Shown here in pieces: positions 1-7,807 of a DNA stretch of 64,000 nucleotides (positions are counted from its first letter, which is position 1; each line of letters opens with the position of its first letter). Source of the DNA: Alteromonas_E sp965248545 (GTDB lineage Bacteria; Pseudomonadota; Gammaproteobacteria; Enterobacterales; Alteromonadaceae). The notes under the pieces were generated by a model. That model had not been told where the DNA came from. It did not search any database and was given only the letters and a program-made list of their open reading frames with translations. Both the position numbers and the translations under genes were made by a program. Location of the stretch: NCBI GenBank assembly GCA_965248545.1, contig OZ252110.1:3348001-3412000 (forward strand). Direction: 5' to 3'.

Positions 1-1
1 T

Positions 2-487
2 CAAGAAGGGGGAGGATGGCCCGGCAGCCTTGAGGATGTGAATGCTGCGATGAAGATGGTGCGTGAGCAGCATCCGCAAATGGTGTTGACTGGGATCGGC
101 CATTCCGCTGGAGGTCACCTTGCATTGCTTGCGGCAACTGATCCGAGTTTGAAACTAAATGCGATTATCGGTCTTGCTGCGATCACAGATGTTAGCTCTT
201 ACGGAAAAGGTGAAAATGGTTGCCAGAAAGCAACGGCAAGCTTTATGGGGGGGACGGAAGAAGCGCGCAAAGACGAATATGCTGCGGCAAACACGCGTAA
301 CAAAAACGTGATCCCTCCCTTATATTTGCTGACCGGCAAAGCGGATAAAATCGTACCCCTTGACCAACATCGCCATCCACAGGCCAAAAAGTTTGCGGGA
401 GAGGGCATTGGTCATTTCGATTGGATCCATCCAGAGTCTGAAGCGTATCAACGGCTAATCAACACACTAAGCCGTTTATATGACTAA
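2..487 (+). CDS. Alpha/beta hydrolase, 3' part only (kynurenine formamidase-like)
   Basis: The reading frame is open from the window edge (codon 1 at base 2), so the gene begins upstream and only about 161 C-terminal residues are visible. The nucleophile elbow GHSAGG (Ser within bases 98-115), an Asp in ADKIVP and a His in GIGHFDW give a complete Ser-Asp-His triad order for an alpha/beta hydrolase. The stop overlaps the kynureninase start by 8 bases, so the two are translationally coupled. Some organisms use an alpha/beta hydrolase to hydrolyse N-formylkynurenine, and the coupling to kynU makes that the best guess. The substrate is inferred from context; a generic esterase or lipase-like hydrolase remains possible. 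Confidence 0.8.
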   Translation, partial: QEGGGWPGSLEDVNAAMKMVREQHPQMVLTGIGHSAGGHLALLAATDPSLKLNAIIGLAAITDVSSYGKGENGCQKATASFMGGTEEARKDEYAAANTRNKNVIPPLYLLTGKADKIVPLDQHRHPQAKKFAGEGIGHFDWIHPESEAYQRLINTLSRLYD

Positions 488-1730
488 CAACAGCGTATTA
501 TTACAACACGCAGCGACCAAGGACGCCGCTGACCCGTTGAGTGCTAAAAAGGCCTTATTCGACTTACCCTCTGATACGGTCTACTTGGACGGGAATTCTT
601 TGGGTCCACTAACCCACGCAGCCAAAGCGCGCGCAACAGAGGTTGTTCAGCAGCAGTGGGGACGCGATCTGATTACCAGCTGGAATAAGCACCAGTGGAT
701 CGAGCTACCGATAACGGTTGGTAACAAAATAGCCAAGCTAATTGGGGCTGCAGAAGGCCAGGTAATTTGCTGTGACTCGATTTCGGTTAATTTGTTTAAG
801 CTGTTGAGTGCTGCGCTGACAATGCGTCCGAAACGCCACAAGGTGCTGTCGACCATTGATAACTTCCCAACAGATCGTTATATGGTGCAGGGCTTTGCTG
901 ACTCAAAATTGGCGCCAGAGGTTGAACTTGTTAGTGGCGACGAAGCTGAAATCATGGATCTTATCGACGACTCCATCGCAGTCGTGATGCTGACCCAGGT
1001 CAATTTCAAAACGGGCAAGCGCCTGAATATGCGTGAAATCACTGAGAAAGCGCATCAACATGGGTGTCTGATTATTTGGGATCTAGCGCATAGCGCAGGA
1101 ATTTTACCGGTAGAGCTAGATGCCTGTCAGGCCGACTTTGCTGTTGGCTGTGGCTACAAATATCTAAACGGTGGACCTGGGGCTCCTGCGTTTATTTATG
1201 TCGCCGAGCGACATCAAACTCAGTATCGCCAGCCACTACAAGGCTGGATGGGGCATGCAAACCCGTTTACGTTTGACCCTGACTACCAAGCACCATCTTC
1301 TATCAAGCAAAATCTCGTTGGGACACCCAGTATTGTGTCGATGAGTTTGTTAGACGCAGCGCTTGATTCATTTGAACACACAAATATGGAAACGATAGCC
1401 AATAAAGGCCTCAGTCTAGCAGAGTGGTTTCTGTCGTTATTGACGCAATTTGATTTGGTTAATGAGTTTGAATCGGTCGGGGAATTCAACCGAGAGCACA
1501 GTGGTGCTCAAGTAGCGTTGCATCACCCAGAGGCCTATGCCATTTGCCAAGCCTGGATTGCCAAAGGCGTAATTGCTGACTTCCGGGCTCCGAATTTGCT
1601 TCGTGTTGGGTTTTCGCCGTTGTTTTTATCCTACGCAGATATTGTCACCGCAGTAGAGCGACTTGCCGATGTGATGCACTCGACGTACTATCTTAATCAA
1701 GAGTTCCAAATAAAACACGCTGTGACTTAA
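480..1730 (+). CDS. kynU: Kynureninase
   Basis: 416 residues, the usual kynureninase length. It is a PLP-dependent fold-type I enzyme that cleaves kynurenine to anthranilate plus alanine. Visible family marks are the N-terminal YLDGNSLGP motif (about residues 35-43), the PLP-Asp region DLAHSAG (about 200-206), and GCGYKYLNGGPG with the Schiff-base lysine at residue 227. ATG at 480 lies inside the end of the upstream hydrolase gene (8-base overlap), so the pair forms the formylkynurenine-to-anthranilate step of tryptophan catabolism. No tryptophan 2,3-dioxygenase is visible; it could lie upstream of the window. Confidence 0.96.
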   Translation: MTNNSVLLQHAATKDAADPLSAKKALFDLPSDTVYLDGNSLGPLTHAAKARATEVVQQQWGRDLITSWNKHQWIELPITVGNKIAKLIGAAEGQVICCDSISVNLFKLLSAALTMRPKRHKVLSTIDNFPTDRYMVQGFADSKLAPEVELVSGDEAEIMDLIDDSIAVVMLTQVNFKTGKRLNMREITEKAHQHGCLIIWDLAHSAGILPVELDACQADFAVGCGYKYLNGGPGAPAFIYVAERHQTQYRQPLQGWMGHANPFTFDPDYQAPSSIKQNLVGTPSIVSMSLLDAALDSFEHTNMETIANKGLSLAEWFLSLLTQFDLVNEFESVGEFNREHSGAQVALHHPEAYAICQAWIAKGVIADFRAPNLLRVGFSPLFLSYADIVTAVERLADVMHSTYYLNQEFQIKHAVT

Positions 1731-1774
1731 TGGATGCGGCGTATGGGCCGTAACCTCTGAGGGTAAACTATCGC

Positions 1775-3238
1775 GTGGTTCGATTAGGGATGTGGGTGAC
1801 ATTAGCGATCTTTTTGGCGACGGGTGCATTTGCGCGCGTCGACGAGATTGAGCATCCTCAATCACCGGTTGCGCTGAATTATTGTGTTGACCCTGATTGG
1901 AAGCCATACGAAGCGATTCGCAACGGTGTTCATGTTGGCATTTCATATGATTACTTGCAGCTCATTGCGCGCAATGCTCAACTCACGCTAACGCTTATTC
2001 CAACAACCAGTTGGCAGCAAAGTCTCGATTTGATCGCCACCGGCGAATGCCATTTTACACCGATGCTCAATCGGTCTCCCAGCCGAGAACAAATCATGAG
2101 CTTTTCTGATAGCTATTTCACCTCTTCAAACGTATTGGTTGGTAGGTCCAATAGCACGCATTTTCACGGCTATGAAGGCATAAATGATGAGTTAGTCGGA
2201 GTAGTGAGAGGGTATCGTCAGGCTGAATATTTAAGACGTTATTATCCAAGTATTAATTTGCGTGAATTTGATAATGAAGAGCAAAACCTACGAGCTTTGT
2301 CTGAAGGAGAAGTCGATCTTGCCGTTGGTTCACTATTGGCTGTGAACAGCATGATTGAGAAAAATGGGACAAATAACATTCAGGTGATTGGTTTAGCGCA
2401 ACCACATGACCAGCTGCGGGTCGGCGTCTCCAAACTACTCAACTCAGGTTTAGCGCCAATCAGCATTCGTCCAGAAGTGCTGATTGAGCGATTCAATCGT
2501 GCTATCGCGCAAATTTCCGAACAACAGCATGTGAACATTTATCGCCAGTGGAATAATGTCAAATACATTGAAAGCACAGACTACCGGATGATCATGTGGC
2601 CGTCGGTGATCTTGCTGTTGATAACAATTATGGTGCTTTGGCGGAATCGTTCGATTGCTCGATATAACCGTATGTTAGCGAAAAGTAATCAAGAATTGGA
2701 GCAACTGCAGCAACAGTTGCTCGACAAAAATCGAACGTTGGAATTTTTATCCGTCCACGATCATTTAACCAAGTTGCACAATCGCAATTACCTGTCACAA
2801 AGAGCAGCTGAAGCAGTGCAGTCTTTTGAACGTTTTAATCACCCGGTAAGTTTGATCATTATGGATATCGACCACTTCAAACGGTTTAACGATAGGTATG
2901 GCCATTCTATTGGTGATGACGTGCTAGTTGCGGTAGCGAATGTAGCAAAAGCCTGTTTGCGCGAAGTAGACTATATCGGACGTTGGGGTGGGGAAGAGTT
3001 TGTGTTGCTGTGCCCGAATAGCGATGAACCCTCAGCCCACGTCTTGGCCGAGCGAATTCGGTTGGCGGTTCAGCAAGTAGAACTAAGTGGTGTTTCTGAG
3101 CCTGTGACCTGTAGTTTTGGCATTGCTGAGTTAAACAAAGAAATGGACTTTGCAGAGTGGTTTGATGCGGCTGATCAGTGTATGTTATCAGCCAAAAGTA
3201 GTGGACGTAACAGGATTGTATGTCATGCCAATCGCTAA
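1775..3238 (+). CDS. Diguanylate cyclase with periplasmic solute-binding sensor domain
   Basis: 487 residues. Order: signal peptide/TM (about 1-20), a bacterial extracellular solute-binding family 3 domain (about 30-260), a TM helix (about 272-291), a short coiled coil rich in Gln/Leu (about 300-320), then a GGDEF domain. The active-site loop is GGEEF at 405-409, and an intact RxxD inhibitory site (REVD, 396-399) sits five residues before it, so it should be an active, product-inhibited c-di-GMP synthase. The GTG start at 1775 has GAGGG 11 bases upstream; an in-frame ATG at 1790 is less well placed. The sensor domain resembles amino-acid-binding proteins, and the gene follows kynU by 44 bases, so an aromatic or amino-acid ligand is possible but unproven. 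Confidence 0.92.
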   Translation: MVRLGMWVTLAIFLATGAFARVDEIEHPQSPVALNYCVDPDWKPYEAIRNGVHVGISYDYLQLIARNAQLTLTLIPTTSWQQSLDLIATGECHFTPMLNRSPSREQIMSFSDSYFTSSNVLVGRSNSTHFHGYEGINDELVGVVRGYRQAEYLRRYYPSINLREFDNEEQNLRALSEGEVDLAVGSLLAVNSMIEKNGTNNIQVIGLAQPHDQLRVGVSKLLNSGLAPISIRPEVLIERFNRAIAQISEQQHVNIYRQWNNVKYIESTDYRMIMWPSVILLLITIMVLWRNRSIARYNRMLAKSNQELEQLQQQLLDKNRTLEFLSVHDHLTKLHNRNYLSQRAAEAVQSFERFNHPVSLIIMDIDHFKRFNDRYGHSIGDDVLVAVANVAKACLREVDYIGRWGGEEFVLLCPNSDEPSAHVLAERIRLAVQQVELSGVSEPVTCSFGIAELNKEMDFAEWFDAADQCMLSAKSSGRNRIVCHANR

Positions 3239-3548
3239 TCGAATCGTTATTGCTATCGGTTTTCTCTCTCTCTTCTTGTTTGGTTGTCAGCCTCAATCAT
3301 TACCGACGATTGGGCGAACGCATGGCGATTTACCAATGAGCCTAATCCTGAGTCAAAATGATACTTGCTGGACGTTTAAAGAGCCTGTGTATTTTGATAC
3401 ACAACAAGCGACTGGTATGAGTTTCAATGCCGAGGATTGCCTTTCTTCAGAGACTAAAATTGGTCGCAACACTGTTGCCGAGTGGTCTCAAAAGAAGGTG
3501 TCAATGACATATGATGGTGAGTACTACATCATTAAAAGCGGATATTAA
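3225..3548 (+). CDS. Small predicted lipoprotein
   Basis: 107 residues from ATG 3225, overlapping the end of the diguanylate cyclase gene by 14 bases in another frame. The N-terminus is a clear lipoprotein signal: a hydrophobic stretch ending in the lipobox LFGC with the lipid-acceptor Cys at residue 21. The mature part is about 86 residues, contains two further Cys and has no family I recognise. The open frame extends upstream to 3150, but only the 3225 start gives a signal peptide. Tight overlap suggests co-translation with the cyclase and possibly a role in its periplasmic sensing; that role is inference only. Confidence 0.7.
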   Translation: MPIANRIVIAIGFLSLFLFGCQPQSLPTIGRTHGDLPMSLILSQNDTCWTFKEPVYFDTQQATGMSFNAEDCLSSETKIGRNTVAEWSQKKVSMTYDGEYYIIKSGY

Positions 3549-3604
3549 AAAGTCGTCTAAAGTTGATATTCAACCCTACTTCTAAATAGAGCCAGAAGCG
3601 AAAC

Positions 3605-3639
3605 AGCAAGAGATTCAGTGCAACAAATGAATCTCTGCT
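3605..3639. other. Stem-loop between convergent genes
   Basis: AGAGATTCA (3609-3617) pairs perfectly with TGAATCTCT (3628-3636) around a 10-base loop. AGC/GCT extends the stem past one bulged A, to about 12 bp. It lies between a plus-strand gene ending at 3548 and a minus-strand gene ending at 3680, where a shared terminator is expected. No T-run follows on either strand, so factor-independent termination is doubtful. Confidence 0.45.
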
Positions 3640-3679
3640 CAAGACCGTAATCGTCGCTAATACTAAACAACCCACTAAT

Positions 3680-4084
3680 TCAATCGGCTAGTTTTTCAGT
3701 GCTCTGTTCTGCGCCTTCTTTTTGATATGGCCCGGTAATCCTGCTGTGAAAAACAGAATAAATTAAGGCTCCTAAGGTTCCAAAAATGATCACAATTAAG
3801 CGGAAAAAGCCCGCCAGCCCAGCTGAATCATCCGCGAATGCTGTGTCAGGATGTTGTGCTATTAGCTCTCTATAAACCTCAGAGACCAAAATTAATCGGA
3901 AGAATACTAGGATACATGAACAGAGATAAATCAAACAAAGATAAGTCCGGACCCATGCTCCTAGACGGTGTCCAGCGAAATAGTGAGCGACTATAAATGC
4001 CGAGGTGATGGTTAACCATAAATGGAACTGAGTATCGATGTTGGCAACGAGCTCTATTAATACTTCATAAACGTCAGTTTCCAT
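3680..4084 (-). CDS. Small membrane protein of unknown function
   Basis: 134 residues with three predicted membrane helices (about 20-38, 46-66 and 91-110) and a polar, charged C-terminus. I do not recognise a family. Its ATG (4084-4082) directly abuts the TAG stop (4087-4085) of the small gene upstream on the same strand. Both lie behind the DUF342/FapA gene, so all three may share one transcript. The zero-base junction argues that both small frames are real and translationally linked. Confidence 0.6.
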   Translation of the reverse strand: METDVYEVLIELVANIDTQFHLWLTITSAFIVAHYFAGHRLGAWVRTYLCLIYLCSCILVFFRLILVSEVYRELIAQHPDTAFADDSAGLAGFFRLIVIIFGTLGALIYSVFHSRITGPYQKEGAEQSTEKLAD

Positions 4085-4282
4085 CTACGCGTTCCAATGA
4101 CTACGATCGTCAAAATAGTCTATATCTAATGAAGCTTCATATCTAGCCGCTGCTTCTTCGCACCATAAATACTTTTCTTCAGTCGCTTCCAAATCAGTAG
4201 CGGCAATAGTCAACGACAGTAAAGTCAAGAAAGAGCGATGGTAAATATCAAAGTATCCTAGGTGATCGGATCGTATTCCCAT
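4085..4282 (-). CDS. Small hypothetical protein overlapping the end of the FapA gene
   Basis: 65 residues from ATG 4282; the frame extends to 4336 but only inside the FapA coding region. The protein is acidic with an aromatic-rich C-terminus and one Cys; no signal peptide and no known domain. It overlaps the FapA gene by 25 bases out of frame and its stop touches the next start, a typical compact operon arrangement. No strong Shine-Dalgarno sequence precedes the ATG, so expression would depend on coupling. It could be a spurious frame; the exact stop-start junction is the main support. Confidence 0.4.
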   Translation of the reverse strand: MGIRSDHLGYFDIYHRSFLTLLSLTIAATDLEATEEKYLWCEEAAARYEASLDIDYFDDRSHWNA

Positions 4283-5913
4283 TGATGGTCGTCGTAATGC
4301 ACCTTGGAACGACCATATTCCCGCTCTGAACGCCACACACGGTTGTTTAGCTTGACCGAGACACCGGCATAAACACGCTTAAAGGCCAACAACATGATTT
4401 CTCTCGTATAGTCGTCTTTTGCTTGTTTCATTTCGAGGTTTTTCAGTTCCAGCCAATTGAGTAATTGCGCTTCGTTTTCGAACATCTCGATCGCTTCATC
4501 GACCTTGGTTCGCATACTTTTGGGAATCAACTTAGTCTTGATTAAATCGATTTTGTCTTTGTGCTTGGAATTGTTCTCTCGTAGCTGATTGAGAATGTCG
4601 TCGAGTACATCTTTGCGTTCCATTAACTGATTGAAGCCTTTGCTGAAATCAATCGCTAAAGTACTGCCAGAGACTGCGCCTAAGGTACCCGCCCGAATAG
4701 ATTTTTGGCTCACGACAGTACAAGCAAACAAATTGCCGTTTGGATTGTCTACCTGACCGACGATAATATCGCCTTTACATTCGAGTCGGCTATAAGCGAC
4801 TTGGCGTCCGATGGTGATGTTGCCACCGCACTTAATGTCTAGCCCTTGGCCGTGTTGAACATGGATGCTGCCACTGGCTTTTAATTCACAGCTAAACTCA
4901 GTGCCTTCATCATTGGCTTTGCCCATTGCACCTTCGGTGATCACTATGTCACCGCCAGCATGAATGGAAGCCGATTCGACGAAGCCATTGATAGTGACAT
5001 CACCTGTCGCCACGATCATCATTTTCTCAGTGACATCGCCGTTAACTAACACCGCGCCATCGTAGTTGACGTTACCTGTCCCGACGTTAACGCCTTGACA
5101 GGTATAGGTGTCATCAACATTCATGACTAAGTCTTTGAACTTTGGCATGCCTGATATTGATGCAATGACGAGGTTTTCATCGTTGTCGCTAATGGCAGTG
5201 CCGTCGCCCAGTTTAATCGATTGCCATTCACCCGGTTGTGGCTCAATTTTGTCTCCCTTGACCGTATAACCTGAGCGTCCCTCAGAGGGCGGTAGGCGGC
5301 GGAGCACTTCTGTTCCAGCTTTAACACATATCACTTCACCTAGGTTACGCATATCAACGCGAGAGGCTGAGGTTGCTTGAGGTCGCAGTACGCGCTCTAA
5401 GGCGTTAGGAACAAGTGGTTTAACCCGTGACGAACGGCCGTCTTTGACCGGTAAACCTTTTGCCACGACAGATTCTACTAGTTGGCCGGGTGATGCATTT
5501 TTTATCTTAATCAAGACATCTTTAATACGCTTTTTACCCAAGCCACGCTTGATTCCCTGCTTTTGTGCCATCTTGATGATCGCCGCTAAGCTAGGTGCTT
5601 TACCACCATAGGGGGCGGTAACAGACAGCGTGGCAATCATCGCATCTTCAGGGATCCTGAATTCGACTTCTGCGTGGCGCACTTCACCTATCTTGGTAAT
5701 GACTTTTTCGAAATCGTTGGTTTTGAACCGGTGATTGGCTTGGTCACAGGCGGTTTTGATTTCAGTTTCGGATAGATACAACTTGGCAAAATCACCAGTG
5801 GTGATGTGTCGATTGAGCGCTTTTGAGTCAAGTTCTTTCTCGAACTCGGCTGGGTTTAGCGTCAGAATTAATTCGTTATTTTGCTCTTGATACTCGAGAG
5901 ACACACCTTGCAT
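4258..5913 (-). CDS. FapA/DUF342 family protein
   Basis: 551 residues from ATG 5913 (an upstream TTG at 5940 would add nine residues). The middle, about residues 195-420, is a Gly- and Val-rich repeating beta region with many short ND/GD turns (for example GDVTINGFVES and GGDIVITEG), typical of the DUF342 beta-helix. A coiled-coil segment follows at about 425-510. Family members have been linked to flagellar placement and polar organisation in Vibrio. No flagellar or pilus genes lie nearby, so the role here is open. Two small genes follow on the same strand; sbcB lies upstream. Confidence 0.85.
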   Translation of the reverse strand: MQGVSLEYQEQNNELILTLNPAEFEKELDSKALNRHITTGDFAKLYLSETEIKTACDQANHRFKTNDFEKVITKIGEVRHAEVEFRIPEDAMIATLSVTAPYGGKAPSLAAIIKMAQKQGIKRGLGKKRIKDVLIKIKNASPGQLVESVVAKGLPVKDGRSSRVKPLVPNALERVLRPQATSASRVDMRNLGEVICVKAGTEVLRRLPPSEGRSGYTVKGDKIEPQPGEWQSIKLGDGTAISDNDENLVIASISGMPKFKDLVMNVDDTYTCQGVNVGTGNVNYDGAVLVNGDVTEKMMIVATGDVTINGFVESASIHAGGDIVITEGAMGKANDEGTEFSCELKASGSIHVQHGQGLDIKCGGNITIGRQVAYSRLECKGDIIVGQVDNPNGNLFACTVVSQKSIRAGTLGAVSGSTLAIDFSKGFNQLMERKDVLDDILNQLRENNSKHKDKIDLIKTKLIPKSMRTKVDEAIEMFENEAQLLNWLELKNLEMKQAKDDYTREIMLLAFKRVYAGVSVKLNNRVWRSEREYGRSKVHYDDHQWEYDPIT

Positions 5914-5975
5914 AGGATACAACCACGTTGGGAACAACAATCTATTATCGGCACAATATCAATAAATCTTTACGT

Positions 5976-5997
5976 GCGTTTAGTCAAGTATAAACGC
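5976..5997 (-). terminator. Stem-loop between sbcB and the FapA gene
   Basis: GCGTTTA (5976-5982) and TAAACGC (5991-5997) form a 7-bp stem with an 8-base loop, just 3 bases past the sbcB stop. On the minus strand the stem is followed by mixed AT-rich sequence rather than a clean T-run, so it is only a possible terminator or mRNA 3' end. Confidence 0.35.
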
Positions 5998-6000
5998 GGT

Positions 6001-7443
6001 TTATAGGTTTTGCGCATAATTAGCTAACGCTTTGAGGATTGCCAGCTTGTTTGGGTCGTTTTGTACTTGTTCAGCGAGTAAACCCAGTTCATCCATGAAG
6101 ACGGGTAAACTCAAACGACCCGCAGGTGGTTCATGCATTAATATATTTTGCCGGTATGCCTGCCATTGCTGAGACTCGTCAATGTTTAAAGTCTGTGGGT
6201 AGTTGCGTGCACGATAGCGAAACAATCGGGTTTTAAGCGGGTTTGTCGGTGCCATTTGCATAAGTTCTGCCAACATTTCTGGTTGCGCGTGAACCACTTG
6301 TTCACACCATTGTTTTTGCGCGGGCGTCAAAAATGGCTCGGCGTATAGACTGCTGTCAGGATCAACAGTGTCGGGATTGGTGCTGGTTTCGGTATCGAAC
6401 ACGTCAACTAGTGTTTGAAAGACGCCGGAATGAGCCAGCAAGGTTTCTCTGCGCTGCAAAGCATCATGTTTACTCAGGCCAAGACGCTCCGCGTTCTCAT
6501 CGGTCAGAGTGGCCAGTGGTGCAATAAACGGAGACTTATTGATGTGGATGAGCTTCAGTGCAGGACGTTGTTCATCACTACTTAACTCTGCAGTCTTGCG
6601 ATAGAGAAGATCGCGTAATTCAGCGCTCGAATGATCCAAAAGGTTGTCAGTGGGTTCACATAAATCAATGCAGATAACCGCATTTTTGTTGCTCGGGTGC
6701 ATGGCAATGGGCATAACAATTGAACAACAGCCATGTGCCGATTTGAATCGTGAGCTTATGTGCACAATCGGAGTCATGGCGTGAATATTGAGCTTTTCTG
6801 CAACCGTTCGCTTGGAGCGCAGAGAAAAGCCGTATTCAAACAGCTTGGGTTGCTTGGTTTTGATCAGTTTGGCCAATCCTATGGTCGCATATACATCACT
6901 CAGGGCGTCATGTGCCGATTCGTGGTTTAGCTTGTTAGCGGCGGCCAGGTGCTCGAGTTTAAACGACGGGAGTTCTTGGTCGTTCAAGGGCCACTCGATT
7001 CCCTCGGGTCTCAGTGCATAGCATGCTCGCACGAGATCGATGAGATCCCAGCGGCTATTGCCATGCTGCCATTCGCGCGCGTAGGGGTCATAGAAATTTC
7101 TAAAGAGTGTGAATCGACTTACTTCGTCATCAAAACGTATACTGTTGTAACCGACCACACAGGAACCGGGTGTACTCAATTGTTGATGCACTTTGGCGAC
7201 AAAATCTGGCTCAATATAGCCATCTCTTAAGCTTTGCTGGGGTGTGATCCCTGTTATCAAACACGCCTGAGGGTGGGGGAGATAATCGTTTGGGATTTTG
7301 CAAAACCAATTTATCGGTTTTTCGATAGGGTTGAGGTCCATATCGGTGCGAATAGCTGCAAACTGGCAGGGCCAATCTGAATGTGGATTGGCGCCCCATG
7401 TTTCATAGTCATGCCATAGGAGAGTAGGTGTTACAGTGCTCAT
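6001..7443 (-). CDS. sbcB: Exodeoxyribonuclease I
   Basis: 480 residues (E. coli ExoI has 475). A DEDD-family 3'-5' exonuclease that digests single-stranded DNA, acting in mismatch repair and recombination. The first exonuclease motif HDYETWG carries catalytic D12 and E14. YNSIRFDDE and HDALSDVYAT supply the later acidic and His residues. The C-terminal part matches the SH3-like and helical extension typical of ExoI. It stands alone, with its own probable promoter upstream. Confidence 0.96.
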   Translation of the reverse strand: MSTVTPTLLWHDYETWGANPHSDWPCQFAAIRTDMDLNPIEKPINWFCKIPNDYLPHPQACLITGITPQQSLRDGYIEPDFVAKVHQQLSTPGSCVVGYNSIRFDDEVSRFTLFRNFYDPYAREWQHGNSRWDLIDLVRACYALRPEGIEWPLNDQELPSFKLEHLAAANKLNHESAHDALSDVYATIGLAKLIKTKQPKLFEYGFSLRSKRTVAEKLNIHAMTPIVHISSRFKSAHGCCSIVMPIAMHPSNKNAVICIDLCEPTDNLLDHSSAELRDLLYRKTAELSSDEQRPALKLIHINKSPFIAPLATLTDENAERLGLSKHDALQRRETLLAHSGVFQTLVDVFDTETSTNPDTVDPDSSLYAEPFLTPAQKQWCEQVVHAQPEMLAELMQMAPTNPLKTRLFRYRARNYPQTLNIDESQQWQAYRQNILMHEPPAGRLSLPVFMDELGLLAEQVQNDPNKLAILKALANYAQNL

Positions 7444-7488
7444 GTTGCCCGGTTATTCTTGTATTTAGGCCTTGCCTGATTTGCGACG

Positions 7489-7497
7489 ATCATATCA
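7489..7497 (-). promoter_or_regulatory. Extended -10 promoter element upstream of sbcB
   Basis: Read on the minus strand, TGATATGAT is an extended -10 (TGn-TATGAT) about 46 bases before the sbcB ATG. No good -35 is visible. A 6-bp inverted repeat, CCTGAT (7475-7480) and ATCAGG (7494-7499), brackets the element and could be an operator. Confidence 0.4.
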
Positions 7498-7573
7498 GGT
7501 TGTTACGGCCAATGCGCACGCATAAGCAACAATGTGGTGATTTTAGTTCAAATAGCCAGGCTAGGAACCAACA

Positions 7574-7792
7574 TTAGTCCTGACCGGCCCGTTCAAACCA
7601 GTCAATCACTTGGTTCACATAATCAGTACCGTATTTTTCAGTAAATTCACGTGTTTGCGGGTTGTTACTATCTTTTAGAGCCTTCACACGCGTATCAATA
7701 TAATCGTTAGTAAGTTTGATGTTACACCGAGTCGTGATGGCGTTGTACCACTCAGAGTAGCTTTGAAAATAGAAAGAAGAAGTGTCTTTCAT
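7574..7792 (-). CDS. Small conserved-looking hypothetical protein
   Basis: 72 residues, soluble, rich in aromatic residues (YFQSYSEWYNAI) and acidic at the end; no signal peptide or metal motif. It begins 15 bases after the stop of the DksA-like gene on the same strand, with GGAG about 9 bases before the ATG, so the two form an operon. I do not recognise the family. Confidence 0.65.
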   Translation of the reverse strand: MKDTSSFYFQSYSEWYNAITTRCNIKLTNDYIDTRVKALKDSNNPQTREFTEKYGTDYVNQVIDWFERAGQD

Positions 7793-7807
7793 CCTGTTTA
7801 ACTCCGG

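Noticed and set aside
1626..1946. 106-codon minus-strand frame over the kynU/diguanylate cyclase junction.
   Set aside because: Antisense to two real genes, no recognisable domain.
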